Below are positions 45,563-56,107 of a stretch of 64,000 nt of DNA, in pieces. Position 1 is the first letter of the stretch. The number at the start of each line of letters is the position of its first letter. Position numbers and translations under genes: made by a program. The notes under the pieces were generated by a model. That model saw nothing but the letters and a program-made list of their open reading frames with translations. It did not search any database and was not told where the DNA came from. The stretch comes from Heterobilharzia americana. Lineage: Eukaryota; Platyhelminthes; Trematoda; Strigeidida; Schistosomatidae. The stretch covers positions 1,240,001 to 1,304,000 of the forward strand of contig OX104128.1 of assembly GCA_944470555.2 (NCBI GenBank), read 5' to 3'.

Positions 45563-47049
45563 AGGTTTCCTTTGTTCCTCCAACTGATGTCAGTCTACGA
45601 TGAATAACAACTTGCCATATTAGATTTGTTTATTTGATTTAGAACACATAATTATGATACAGTATGATTTACTTGATGACCTTTCCAGCTCATAATCATG
45701 TCGATGTAATCATATCACTTTCAACAACCGATATTCATAGTCCTGTCACCTAATATTCTTTGTTCTTATTGGTAGTAAAATTTTCCATATCTCTGGTATC
45801 AGTGTTGCCTCATTTCTATTACATGTGTTGGGTGTTGATTCGATGAATAGAGATTCAGTAATCAATCTCTCTTCCGACTTAAGTACAGTGGCTTTATCTC
45901 ACTCTATTGTGTAGTTGTATGTGTTAATCCATGCAATCCAATAGCCTAGTGTTTTTCTAGATTGTTTAACTGTTCACGTCTGTCATATACAAATTTAAAC
46001 CACCTTTATGTGTACAAAAACAGTTTGTTGTTACACTACACCTACTTTGTTTTCTTACCAAGATTAGGACCAACTATGTCACTTCCTATTTGTCCTCATC
46101 TTTCTTAATTTTAATCCCCTATTGTGTTAATTGTTGTATTTATCCCCCTCCCAGCCCTCGGTTTAATATATATTCTATATTCGCCCTAAATTTCTGTATT
46201 CCGCTATTCTAACTGACCCTAATCGGTTAGTTTCACCTATACATGAAATTTGGTGGGTTAGATTATTTTGCCTAATTGAATCTATCACATTCGAAAGGCA
46301 GCTGACAGCTTATCTCTGAATGAGTTTGTAGGTTTAAATGACACTCTAATTCCATCCTTGCTTAACATCCTATGTGAAATTTTTGATATACCTTCCCTAT
46401 ATGGTAACACAACGGAGGGTGTGAACAGCTCTCTACTCGTCTCGTCGTTATTATTCATTCTCGTGTTACTGTTATTTTTTCGTTTCTTATGCCTTACCTT
46501 GAATTTCTTCATAATCTGTGGGGCATAATTATAACTATGGGCGCTACTTTTATATGCTTTACTTCTTTGTTTAGGTCCTTGCGCTGACTCATCAGTTTTC
46601 TTGCTGTATCATTTAGACATTTGAATAATCCTGCCTTAACTGACATTGGATGGGATGACTTGAAGTCTAGATCACCTGTTGGAATGTGTCGGTTTTCTGT
46701 AGACGGTAGTATCCAAACCACCATCTGTCCTTCGTTTTATCCTCCAATCCAACATAGGAAGTTCTCCGCGTATTCATTTTCTACCACGTAAGTTAACTGA
46801 ATTGCGCCTACTACTGAGATTATATGTGTGAGGAAATTTTCGATATGTTCCAACTTCATTTTTGTATGAAGGAAATGATGAAAAAATCGTCTCAGGGTTC
46901 AGAGTTCACTAAGAAAAATTATACAAATCACACTGTTTTAGACAATATTCCCAGAGTTCAATACTTCAATGGTTCAATGTTCACCGATCGAATTCTGTGT
47001 AACGTTTTTCTTTCGTTTTTCATCATTCCAGATGAATTTAACCTTGACC

Positions 47050-47205
47050 ACAGACTGACATAATTTGGAGAAGTATTAAAAATCTGGACATATAAGACAG
47101 TTATTTCATCTTCGGAGTTGTTGAAGAGTCTTATCCTCAGACGAAACATTTGTTCAATGATCCTAGGTTTTCATTGATTCTTCAACCGATTTCGACGGGT
47201 GATCA
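47050..47205. mobile_element. Fold-back scrap of SINE family 2
   Basis: A minus-strand tail and partial ribozyme (to about 47120) is followed by a plus-strand ribozyme remnant and tail (CAGACGAAAC near 47138, 'gatcctaggttttcattgat'). It lies just 3' of the receptor exon's reading frame. Confidence 0.55.
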
Positions 47206-47424
47206 ATAAAACCTTTAAACCAGTCGATCTACTCTGAATACAATAAATTCAGCTTACATACTTTGTGACAGTTTGATACGCTCGTCAAGGTCATATGAAG
47301 TGAAATGTGAAAATTTGAGGGAAACAAAGAGAGTGACATAGGGAAGGAAAAGAAACCAGAAAACAAAATATCGCAAAAAAGAAATGCATGAGAATATTTT
47401 CAGTGTTATAATGAAACATGCAAA

Positions 47425-47430
47425 ACTTAC
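47425..47430 (-). promoter_or_regulatory. 5' splice site of the receptor gene
   Basis: GTAAGT directly after the Ala codon that follows CWLPFFII. The reading frame continues for 58 hydrophobic codons into the intron, but they lack the TM7 NPxxY motif, which supports splicing here. Confidence 0.8.
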
Positions 47431-48916
47431 AGCGATAATAAAGAATGGTAACCAGCATAGACAAAAGCATCCCATAATAACTCCGAGTGTCTTAACCGCT
47501 TTTGATTCATTTTGATGACGTGAATGACGTTTTTTCACTGGTAATTTACTAAATGCCCAACTGGGTGTACGACTTCCACGATGTGTTGTCATATTAAAAT
47601 TGGTCGTCTGATCAGATTCATATAATTTTTGAGTTGGATAATTGTTGTTCGCTTTTATGACGTTATTATGATTAGCATTACTACTATTATTATTAGTAGT
47701 AGTAGTATTAGTATTATCATTAGTGATAGTAGTTGTAGTGGTTTCGGTCTGTGCGGTTGTCATCTGACCCAGTGACTGTTGTACCTTATTCCTTATATTA
47801 CGATTAGTCAGTTGATTCCAGGGGAAACCATGTGAAGTTGACGGTGAACTGCATCGTCTGTCAGTACTGTAATCGGGTAGACCTAAAAGAAGTGGACGAT
47901 TCCTTTGTAGATATTCATTCGTGGTGGTGAATGATCTTCTCGGTGTATAAAATGGTCTTTGTCGTGGACGTGGTATATGCATTGATAGTGTAGTTGTTGT
48001 TATCGATGATTGCGTTGATACTACTGATGCTGTTGCCTCCGCTACTGTCGATGGTAGTGTCGGTGTACAGTGAAATGATAGTGGAGAGTAAACATCCCTT
48101 CTTCCACTGACTGTTGTTGCTGATGTGGACAATTTACCAATATCATTGACTATTAATGGTGTCGTTTCTTGTGATGCTGATAGTAACATGAAATTCCTAT
48201 TTAAATCCTCTGGATTAATATGATTACTATTTTGATTATGCATATTACCAATAGGTATATTGTTAGAGTACACATGTGGAACAACTTCTGAGATCTCTGA
48301 TAAACTATTCATATGACTAGATTCATCAAAATAATGCGATATTGAAAGTAAAGGCGGTGAAAATACAGAATTTCTTGATCGATTTGTATCAGTTAATTGA
48401 TAAGTGTCATTTTTAGACAGATAACTCATTGGTTGATAGATACTACTATCAACAGCATTAGTAGTACTAGTAGTAGTAGTAGTAGTATAATCATGAAAAG
48501 TTAAATTCTCTTCATTATTTTTTTGATCATGAAATCGATTTTTTAAATTTATAGTAATTGAATGTCGTGTATATGGTGCATCAAAAAATTCTGCTCTTAA
48601 ATGTTGTATTTCTTTAACATGTTGTTGAAATTGTTCAACAGATGACATCATTGATGATGATTCAGATAGAATATGTGATTTTTTAACATATTGATTTAAT
48701 ATATTTATTGATTTTTGATTAATTTCATCATCATAACTAAGTCTTCTTAATGGACGTGGTTTACGACGTCGGCATAACTCTGATGGTGGTAAAGGATATC
48801 TCTCTTTTATCTGGATACCATTACTGAATTGTTCAGTTTGTTGAGGTAATGATCCAACCGATTTATTTCCTGTTGTAGAGTGTTGTGATTTTTCATAGTG
48901 TTCAATTTTCAATGGT

Positions 48917-48966
<50 letters not shown>

Positions 48967-49707
48967 GTATTCACTTTCAACTGAAGTATTAACATTATAT
49001 TGTGTATAACTGAATGTTGATGATTTTGTAATGGATTCAGTGACAAGTTTTTGTTTAGCATCTGCTCGTGCCATATTACGCGCCAACATTAATATACGTC
49101 CATATAATATAAGCATAACAATTAATGGAATATAAAATGCACCCCAAGTAGCATAAACTTGATAAATCATATTTGAACTATACTCACATATACCAGGAAT
49201 AAATGTCTCTTTAAAGCCAAACATTGGTGGAATACTTATTAATGCTGATAATAACCATACTAATAATATCATTAACATCATACGTTTTGGTGTACGTTTT
49301 GCAGCATATTGTAATGGTCGAGTAATTGCTAAATATCGATCAATTGATATAGCGCATAAATTTAAAATTGACGCTGTACACATTAAAACATCGAATGAAA
49401 TGAACATATCACACATACCTTCACCTAATGGCCAATATCTATGCAATTCACGTAATGTAGCAAAAGGTAGAACTAATAAACCGACAAGTAGATCACTAAT
49501 TGCTAAGCTAACAATTAAAAAATTACTCGGTGTACGCAATTTCTTTACTAAACCAATCGCTAAAACAACTAATAGATTACCCAATACTGTACCAATAGAA
49601 ATACTGGTTAAAAGAACACCGATTATAATCATAGTATTTTCAATAGGCATTGAAAATAATAATAATAATTCCATACTTTGATTCATACTCTGATTCATTG
49701 GGGACAT
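47431..49707 (-). CDS. Serotonin-type G protein-coupled receptor, large first coding exon (partial)
   Basis: Encodes 759 residues of a rhodopsin-class amine receptor: TM1 with GN44, TM2 LAISD72, C99, TM3 with D106 (amine-binding Asp 3.32), DRY 123-125, W151 in TM4, C174 in loop 2, TM5 'YATWGAFYIPLIVMLILYGR' with P194, and TM6 ending CWLPFF 751-756. The TM5 pattern Ala-Thr with Ala at 5.46 and the strong resemblance to 5-HT1/5-HT7 receptors favour serotonin as ligand and plasma membrane signalling through a G protein. Loop 3 is about 525 residues, Ser/Thr/Asn-rich, with 16 Asn in a row. The exon ends in phase 0 at GCT followed by GTAAGT, so TM7 and the C-tail lie in a further exon that I could not find. 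The start is the first ATG; the longer frame begins with TTG, and an in-frame stop lies upstream. Dopamine or octopamine specificity is less likely but not excluded. Confidence 0.9.
48919..48966 (-). repeat. In-frame (AAT)16 microsatellite coding poly-Asn
   Basis: Perfect trinucleotide array inside the third-loop coding region; codes for Asn 248-263. Probably length-variable between strains. Confidence 0.95.
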
Positions 49708-49739
49708 CTTGAAGTGATTCACATTTGCCTTCAACAATG

Positions 49740-50470
49740 ACGTTTGTTTAAATTAAACTTTTTTTTTCTCCCGCGTCTATTCAAATGTTTAAAAGTCATA
49801 ACTTCATCTCTTGGCATACATGTTATTCATTTTATTATCCCCTCTTGGTATATAATTGGTAATATGAAGCATAATAGTATATTCCATATGAACGGTTATT
49901 TTATAAAAATCTCGCATGTTTTAATTTATGAATTTGTGATACTACATTCATGAAAATATTCATCATATTAATGAGAAGTAATTGTAGTAGTAATAGTAGA
50001 GGTGTAGTACTTACCGTATGTTAAAATTGATCCCCATTTCTAAGACACGTTTGTAGTGTCATATAGATAAATCGACATAGATACACACACACACACACAC
50101 TTACCTGCATACATATACACACGTACAAACCGATTAACACTAGTATATTATTATTATTATTATTCGCCCACTGATTCGTAAATTTCATTGGTCAGACAAA
50201 TCCAATTGAATGTCTGATTTAGACACGTGAGTATATGTATCAATAGATAGGTGTTTATGTGTATTATATGTCAGTTAGTATAAACAAGCAACAATACACT
50301 ACACATACACACACACATTCGCTTACTTTTTCACAGTAAAACAGTGTAAGTCAAAGATGTTAAATGCTCTTTATAGGAAGTACGTGTGTCCATTGTATAC
50401 ACACTCTCCTTCAAGGGTCGAATTTTGTAAATGTACTTTTATGCTTACATATCAATAAAATATCTTTCAT
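49740..50470. other. Upstream region of the receptor gene
   Basis: AT-rich with AC repeats (50085-50101), an ATT array (50148-50163) and a T-rich run next to the start codon. No TATA or initiator can be assigned with confidence. Confidence 0.5.
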
Positions 50471-50499
50471 GGGATAAGCGTCATTAAACACGTTTTATT

Positions 50500-50948
50500 T
50501 ACATACGATTCAAGAAACTACAGACATACAACACATCAACAGGTGCCACCGACGCATACTCGATACTGAAGATCAAATGAATCACCAGAATAATAAGAAT
50601 AAACAAGGAACAAGGAAATCTGGCTGCCAACGTACCAACCAAGAACTCGTCACCCAACAAATATGCAGAAGATAGTGGACATGAATTGAATTGGACATAC
50701 ACTGAGAAGACCGTAAAGGGACATCAGGCTCCAAGCCAGCCAGGCCAGTCCGTCGAGTGGAATCCAAATGGGAAACAGCTAGTTGGGCGTCGGAGGCCAG
50801 GGTGACATGGACGAAATAGTGTGTATAAGAAATAAAAGCTTGTGGGCAGTCGTGGAACGAGGTTGCAAAGACTGCAGAGGAGTGAGTGAAATGGCGACGT
50901 GCTACTATAGCCCTATGTTACACTAGGAACCCAAAGGACAAATAATGA
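50500..50948 (+). mobile_element. RTE-like LINE copy, C-terminal end
   Basis: Begins in the 'KLQTYNTSTGATDAYSILKI' region and runs through the C-terminal domain to 'CSTRNPKDK' and an AATAATGATAATAAT tail. Confidence 0.8.
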
Positions 50949-51315
50949 TAATAATCTAGACGTGCGTACAGCAGTCCATATGTCAGTGTTACCAAATGAA
51001 TTGGGTCCAATCAACGGTGGAGAGTCACAAGCTACAACATTTACAAAGCACAGTGTAATTCCTTCATTGATAAGTCACTTCTACGACTAGTCAAAATACC
51101 TGCAGAATTTTGGTAGTTGTAAGTAGAGAAGATTTATAACTCGGTATGAATATGACAAATAGTCAGTGTGCTCTGAACCTTGAAGTACGTTCGTGGATAT
51201 TTTATCACGAGGATAGGTGATTTTATCAATGATTACGTAAAGAAGAAAGACTTCAACAAGTTTGTTTTCGGCTCTATCATCTGCCTTAACAGGTCTATAG
51301 TCACATTCAAGTATA
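50949..51315. other. Unassigned DNA
   Basis: The open frame at 51180-51482 runs through this and into a SINE; it is not considered a gene. Confidence 0.4.
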
Positions 51316-51319
51316 GCCA

Positions 51320-51605
51320 GTGGTATTCCCTATTGACTAGCACCAGCTGGACGGTCATCGAAAACTTTGTCCTCATATGGGACTCCTTGGCAGTGAGGAC
51401 CCATGTCACCACACCCCTAGGGATTGAACCCAGGACCTTCAGGCTTCACGACCAGCACCTTACCATTGAACCACTGCTTTGACTGACTGTCACGACCTCC
51501 ATACAATGAATATCTGTCGTCATACCCTATTTGGTTGACCCCATGGGTCACGACTTCTCATTAGAACTTCCGGAATCGCTTCTTGAAGCTAGTCATCAAT
51601 GATTA
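51320..51605 (-). mobile_element. SINE family 2, minus orientation
   Basis: Degraded hammerhead near 51365-51400, head with B box complement 'gattgaaccc' near 51422, and the full 5' block ending 'gctagtcatcaatgattact', the same 5' end as at 56470. Confidence 0.7.
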
Positions 51606-51649
51606 CTAGAATTGAATCTTTTAGTAAAAGGCGAAAGATTTCTCCGCAA

Positions 51650-52050
51650 ATGAGGAGACACCAGGAAAAAGGCTAGAGGTGGCCAGACTAAAACATGGCA
51701 CCAATGTATGAAGTCTTTGATTGTTGGTTTAAGCCATGTAGGACGATGTAGATGTAGATGTAGGTGGTTGGGGTGTGTGGGACAAGAGGAACCAGTGGTT
51801 GGAGACTCTAGGTGATATGGCTCAGAACCGATGTCAGTGGTGCAGATGTATACACACATTATCCTCATCTTAACTACACTATATCGAATCTCACCATTTC
51901 CTCATTCTTCCTTTCTCTCTTCTCGTACTTTGTATTTCTTTTGACTGGATTTTCTTATCTTCATCCTTCACCTCACTACCTTTCTACCTGATGAACTGAC
52001 GTGAGGTGTGGCAACTCGGACCGTTACGCAGTAATGCCTGGTCCTATGTT
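51650..52050 (+). mobile_element. Second LINE family, C-terminal end and 3' region
   Basis: 'GQTKTWHQCMKSLIVGLSHV' followed by 'GRCRC' and, after a shift, the Trp-rich end with 'gatatggctcagaaccgatg' (MAQNR). The 3' untranslated part is shared with 4890-5130. Confidence 0.75.
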
Positions 52051-52064
52051 GATAATGATTGATT

Positions 52065-52345
52065 GACTAGAACTGAATAGAAGTCATGCTATATAGGAGA
52101 CTGACAGAAGTAGGAAATGTGAATCATTGCATTTTGACCCAGTGGTAACATGCTGGCCATAGAATCTGAGGGTCCTGGGTACGACCCCTGGTAAGTTCAT
52201 GCGTGCCAACTACTGAGGAGTCCCGTACTAAGACGAAACACCTGTCTAGTGCTCCCAGGCTTTCAGTGTTTCTCCAACTGATGTCAGTACATGATGAATA
52301 TCAACCTGAAATCAGTAAATAAATTCCCGTAAACCTAAAAATTGA
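52065..52345 (+). mobile_element. SINE family 2, plus orientation, with intact hammerhead
   Basis: Head (A box near 52142, B box 'gggtacgacccc' near 52178), ribozyme at 52206-52255, and a tail running to 'aaattcccgtaaacc'. Confidence 0.75.
52206..52255 (+). ncRNA. Hammerhead ribozyme (family 2) with compensatory stem I change
   Basis: CTGAGGA at 52213-52219, GAAA at 52235-52238, GTC ending at 52246. The innermost stem I pair is A-T (52212/52247) where other copies have G-C, so both sides changed together. Stem II has one C-A mismatch. Confidence 0.7.
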
Positions 52346-52429
52346 ATAGTCAATAATCATCAGAGTATTGCTATTTATTGACATACTTATTATTCTCTGT
52401 TGTTTTGTTAGATAGAATTGTTCGACCTC

Positions 52430-52665
52430 TATTGGCATATGGGCTCGTACGAGGATGTCTCAATATTGCCCGGATGTTAATTATGCTAATTTGGTTGGTT
52501 ATGGCTAGCAGAAGAACCCAGGACACGCGTTTCGTTTTATTTGGGACTCGTCAGCTGGATGTAATTGCACCCCAGTGGGACTCGAACATCGTAACCATCC
52601 CTTCAAACGCCAAGACATTATCCACTATGCCACGGAGGAACGGCAGCCACCTATTGTGCTACGCG
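52430..52665 (-). mobile_element. Sm-alpha-type retroposon, near full length
   Basis: Minus-strand head near 52600-52660 with B box complement 'ggactcgaaca', hammerhead at about 52520-52575 (CTGACGA, GAAA and GTC kept; stem II weakened to two pairs), then the 3' half down to about 52430. Confidence 0.75.
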
Positions 52666-52679
52666 TAGTAGTTATTAGT

Positions 52680-52835
52680 ATATATTGACATACTTGCGGA
52701 TGCCCCCGATATTGTCTGAATGTTAATTAGGATAATTTGGTTGGTTGTGGCTAGCAGAAGAATCCAGGACTCACATTTCGTCCTATTTGGGACTCTTCCT
52801 GGATTCTTCTGCTAGCCACAACCAACCTAATGATC
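52680..52835 (-). mobile_element. Sm-alpha-type fragment ending in a perfect palindrome
   Basis: Minus-strand 3' half and partial hammerhead, then an exact reverse complement of the post-cleavage region. The arms 52738-52770 and 52798-52830 are about 33 bases each and match perfectly, around 27 bases containing part of the ribozyme. Confidence 0.75.
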
Positions 52836-53330
52836 ACAGTTGTTTGTGACCATGAAAATATAATGGGAATAAAAACTGCGTAAAAAGAAAAGGGAAGTAT
52901 TAGATAAAGTGAATAAATATGAGTTGAAATCAAGTAGAAGTGGGACATAGAACTTTAGTAGTACGCCTACATTCCACTCTCTTCTCTGCAATCTGGATAT
53001 CTAATTCTAGTTTCGATTGTTGTTCAGCTTCAGTAATGCAAAGTAGACGTTTTCTTACGTCCTTCGAAAGATTACGTTGTACTCTATAGACTAGTGTAAA
53101 CTAATTTTTTGGAAATGTATCTGGTGTCAACTAAATGTTGTCATATCGAGAAGTTAGTTGATCTGTCTATTCAGCCACCGTCAAAGAATAACAAGATTAG
53201 CCTTATACAAAGTGATTGGTTTTGTCTGCTACACTCAGTTCTTGTTCGACCCCTTGTCATTCATTAGATAAATGCTCAACTAAGTGAAACTGTTATTATG
53301 ATACTTGTAATTTCCTGTTGATATGCATGG
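52836..53330. other. Unassigned DNA
   Basis: No recognisable feature. Confidence 0.4.
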
Positions 53331-53334
53331 TCAA

Positions 53335-53500
53335 ATCTCTGGACCTGTGTTGCCAGATGGGCTGCTATGTGGACCTCTCAATACTGCTGAATATTTACGG
53401 TGTTATATTGATCTTGGTGACTAGCAGAGGAATCCAAGGTGGGCGTACTTTTCTATTTGAGACTCCCGAGCTGGATGTGTCCATTACACAAGAAGTGGCT
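53335..53500 (-). mobile_element. Sm-alpha-type retroposon, degraded
   Basis: Minus-strand post-cleavage half (53335-53430) and an eroded ribozyme near 53430-53480 (CTCGGGA for CTGATGA). Confidence 0.6.
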
Positions 53501-53507
53501 ATCACAC

Positions 53508-53700
53508 CCAGTGGCTCAATGGAAATCGCTTTGGCATCTGGAGTGATGGGTAGGGGGTTGGAGTCTCAGTGGGAGCAAAATCAATCCCCACCGAGATAAT
53601 GGTACATCCAGCTGATGACTCCCAAGTAGGATGAAATGCGCGTTCTGGATTTTTCTGCCAGGCACCAAGATGAAACTGTATGCATATATGTTCATGATGA
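53508..53700 (+). mobile_element. Sm-alpha-type retroposon, near-intact hammerhead
   Basis: Head 'cagtggctcaatggaaatcg' then the ribozyme near 53604-53655: CTGATGA, GAAA and a GTT triplet are kept, with a weaker stem II (CTCC/GGAT). Opposite in direction to the copy just before. Confidence 0.65.
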
Positions 53701-53759
53701 CTAGTATAACTTGGAACTAATTGTTTGGAGGTGGCCAACAATTCAGGTAAACTGTGATA

Positions 53760-55015
53760 TGTAAATGTCAGTAGCGTTGTAATATTAATGGTTGATATGT
53801 GCTATTGAACTAATTTTTGTACAGTTCAGTCAGATGGACTTTCATTGAGTGAACTCTGTCAGCTGGAGGATCTATCGTGGCTACTGACGTCAAAATCAAC
53901 ATATCGCTGTTCAGTATGTTAATTTTCTGAGATTCAAAAGGAGCTAAGTGAATTCGCAAACGAGTTCTCTTTGAATTATGTTTTTTTACTGGTTGGCATT
54001 CATCAGTAACGAGTATCTGAAAACATGAATAGACACCGATATTCACTTAATGGACGAAACCTGCACCACTCATTGTTGAAGTTTATTTTATTTCGTGGAA
54101 AGTAATCATAACGTTTGTTATGATTCAATGTTAGGCGCTGGATACGAACAATGCGCTACACTTGGACCGATATATAATAACTAACCTCAGAACTCTAGTG
54201 TTTATCTAAGCCACGATCCACTTTGATTCAAAGCAGAAGAAGAAGAAGAAGAAGAAGAAGAAGAAGAAGATTGTACGCGTTTATTATGGCTCCGTACCAA
54301 CAATGCATGGAGCAAAATCTCATATGTATTCGCATGATTACCTGTAATATCCTTGCAAATCAGCAATTCAGCACACAAGTTCAATGAACCATGTTTAGAA
54401 TTCTGTAGACATCTAAACTTTCTAAGACAATGTGACTAAAAATACTAGTTTTTCAGTCTTGTCCGGTTAGTTTTTTCTGGAAATAATCATATTTCCCCCA
54501 CAAACAAGCTGGCGGTGAAATTTGAGAAACGTGTAAAAATTTGCGACTTTTAAAACTCTCAGTTAACTTTGTAGAATATTTTTTTTTAAAAGTTCAGAAA
54601 GTAAAAAAAGAAATTATTTTTGCTCTTTCTATGGGCAGGAGTTATCAAATTCTACTGTTCAATGAAATGAATAGTCTACCTTTGAAAATACGCGCGCGTG
54701 TGCGCACGTACACACATGCAATAAAACAAACAAATTCAATGTATCAATACTCACAGATCAACTGACACCCACTTCGGTAATGATAAGGGAACAAGAATAG
54801 CCTAAAAGACTAATGTCAAAGAATTAAAACAAATTGAAAGTCGATAGTAAATCAGGTGAAAAAGTTCTTTCAAACAAACAGTTGATTAACCAAATTGAAA
54901 CTCAAACTTGAGGATATATTTAACAAAAATAAGAAAATGTAAACAGAAGGGAATCTTATATATTTTCCCAGTCAGTATTTAGAAATGCAAGTTATATTTT
55001 GCTCCGTGATACTAT
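53760..55015. other. Unassigned DNA upstream of the SH3 gene
   Basis: Contains a GAA array at 54234-54270 and nothing else recognised. It may hold promoter or 5' untranslated exons of the SH3 gene. Confidence 0.4.
54234..54270. repeat. (GAA)12 microsatellite
   Basis: Array of GAA/AGA units. Confidence 0.9.
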
Positions 55016-55019
55016 GGAG

Positions 55020-55092
55020 TTGCAGTTCATTAGTCTACGTAGTTTCCTTTTAAACAATGGGTAACGGGTTCGAACCCCACTTCACTAATTAC
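55020..55092 (+). mobile_element. tRNA-like SINE scrap
   Basis: A good B box ('acgggttcgaaccccac') and a weak upstream A-box-like segment, similar to the head at 55885-55960. Lies just upstream of the splice acceptor of the SH3 gene. Confidence 0.4.
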
Positions 55093-55131
55093 GAGGTATC
55101 ATTTAACCCTCACCATTATTTCATATATGTG

Positions 55132-55147
55132 ATTTCTTTTATTCAAG
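55132..55147 (+). promoter_or_regulatory. 3' splice site before the start codon (cis or spliced-leader)
   Basis: A T-rich tract ends in 'attcaag', with AG at 55146-55147, and ATG follows three bases later. This can be the acceptor of a 5' untranslated intron or a spliced-leader trans-splicing site, which schistosomes use for some genes. The sequence alone does not decide. Confidence 0.6.
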
Positions 55148-55150
55148 ACA

Positions 55151-55769
55151 ATGTCTCATAAGAATACGGATTTTGTAATAGCAAAATTTGATTATAAGGC
55201 ATCAGATGGTCATGAACTTGGTATTCAAAAAGGTGAACGATTAACACTTATTGACGATAGCCAACACTGGTGGAAAGTGATGAATTCATTCGGTAATACA
55301 GGCTATGTACCCAGTAATTATGTGAAACGATCAAAACAGGTGAGTGTTTAGTGAAGTATAAGAATAATATTCTTCTATGTAGGGTATCTTTTCAAGTTTA
55401 CGCAATACTTTGGGGCGACGAAAAAGTCGACAGGAAGGTACACTTAGTACTAGACAATCCAATCCGTCTTCGCCTACTCCAGATGAAAGTAATGGATTTG
55501 CAGCTTTCGATTTGAGACATGAAAGTGTTGAATCTCTTGGCTCAAAGGTTGTTGAAATATCTGGGTCTACAAGTGTTCTAACTCCTCCTAGTCAAGCATT
55601 TGCAGATATGAGACTTCATGAAGGAGTGCTTAATAATACATTTCCTATTCCATTACACAGTCAAACAGCTGTTCAACATGGTGAGAGATTTCAAGAGGCA
55701 AACAAAACTGTTGATAATGAATCAGTCAATTGGCTGTCAAAATCGGATACAAAACCAGCCTATCCTCAG
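55151..55769 (+). CDS. Nck-like SH3/SH2 adaptor, first two coding exons (partial)
   Basis: Exon 1 (55151-55339, 63 codons) is an SH3 domain, residues 8-60: AKFDY 11-15 (ALYDY motif), [14 protein letters not shown] 40-43, GYVPSNYV 51-58. The order and spacing match the first SH3 of Nck (AKFDY...WWRV...TGFVPSNYV), a cytosolic adaptor that links phosphotyrosine receptors to actin regulators. Exon 2 (55383-55769, 129 codons) opens with '[17 protein letters not shown]', similar to the Nck linker after SH3-1, and continues as a Ser/Thr/Pro-rich linker. Introns are phase 0: GTGAGT...TGTAG of 43 bases after exon 1, and GTACTA after exon 2. SH3-2, SH3-3 and SH2 are not visible in the window. Other SH3 adaptors are possible but fit less well. 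Confidence 0.85.
55340..55382 (+). other. Micro-intron of the SH3 adaptor gene (43 bases)
   Basis: GT at 55340-55341 and AG at 55381-55382. Removing it keeps the frame. Very short introns near the 5' end are a known trait of schistosome genes. Confidence 0.8.
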
Positions 55770-55818
55770 GTACTATCCATTTGCATACATGACTAGTCTC
55801 ATCAATACTTTTATTCAG
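55770..55818 (+). other. Possible second micro-intron (49 bases)
   Basis: GTACTA at 55770 and 'tttattcag' ending at 55818 would define a 49-base intron, and the next frame stays open for 32 codons. The following residues resemble nothing in Nck and run into a SINE, so the acceptor may not be used and the real intron may be long. Confidence 0.4.
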
Positions 55819-55884
55819 GTTGATGATATCATTACTACTAGGGGCTGTTTATTTGAATCAAGCTATAGAAGTATTAAGCGTTTA

Positions 55885-56060
55885 GTGGAGCTTTGGCTCT
55901 GTGGTTTAGGGAGATGACTACCAATCAGTGGGTCATGGGTTCACACCCCATTTCACCTACCAAGGTTTGGGCAGCCGAGTAGTAACATTGGCTCTCATAC
56001 AATAGGTGCGACTGATTGCCTAGTACACGAATGTGCACAAGGTTGCTGAGTGCATATCTA
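55885..56060 (+). mobile_element. tRNA-headed SINE, fourth type
   Basis: 'ttggctctgtggtttaggga' (A box) and 'catgggttcacacccca' (B box) form a tRNA-like head, followed by 'gggcagccgagtagtaacat'. No hammerhead seen. Confidence 0.55.
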
Positions 56061-56107
56061 CTCAACCGATATAATAATACTTCGTATTTGATATTAAAAA
56101 TTATGGT

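Larger units (their letters stand above)
45207..45627 (-). mobile_element. Fold-back insertion of SINE family 2 with 13-base target duplication
   Basis: 'ccatattagattt' occurs at 45207-45219 and 45615-45627, and once, uninterrupted, in the related tail at 8794-8806. The left part (minus, 45220 to about 45480) has tail, hammerhead (GGAA for GAAA, so inactive), tRNA-like head with B box complement 'gggtcgaaccc' and A box. The right part (plus, about 45496-45614) has the end of the head, an intact hammerhead and a tail. A run of 14 C joins them. Confidence 0.9.
45178..46760 (-). mobile_element. Penelope-like element interrupted by a SINE
   Basis: The minus-strand reading 'TGDLDFKSSHPMSVKAGLFK' (46724-46509) matches 'SNRYLDYKSSHPISIKVGLVK' at 27.75 kb, followed by 'REGISKISHRMLSKDGIRVS' (46512-46285), which leads into the GIY-YIG half. 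The 3' tail down to 45178 matches 8750-8950, with the fold-back SINE at 45220-45614 inside it. Confidence 0.75.

Noticed and set aside
47254..47430. 58 hydrophobic codons after TM6 as the receptor's TM7 and tail
   Set aside because: No NPxxY motif, and a GTAAGT splice site sits exactly after the conserved CWLPFFIIA.
49708..49737. Ten-codon extension of the receptor upstream of the ATG
   Set aside because: The longer frame begins with TTG and an in-frame stop lies shortly upstream. ATG at 49707 is the better start.
55819..55917. Third exon of the Nck-like gene
   Set aside because: The residues do not resemble any Nck region and the frame runs into a tRNA-headed SINE. Kept only as a possible micro-intron acceptor.
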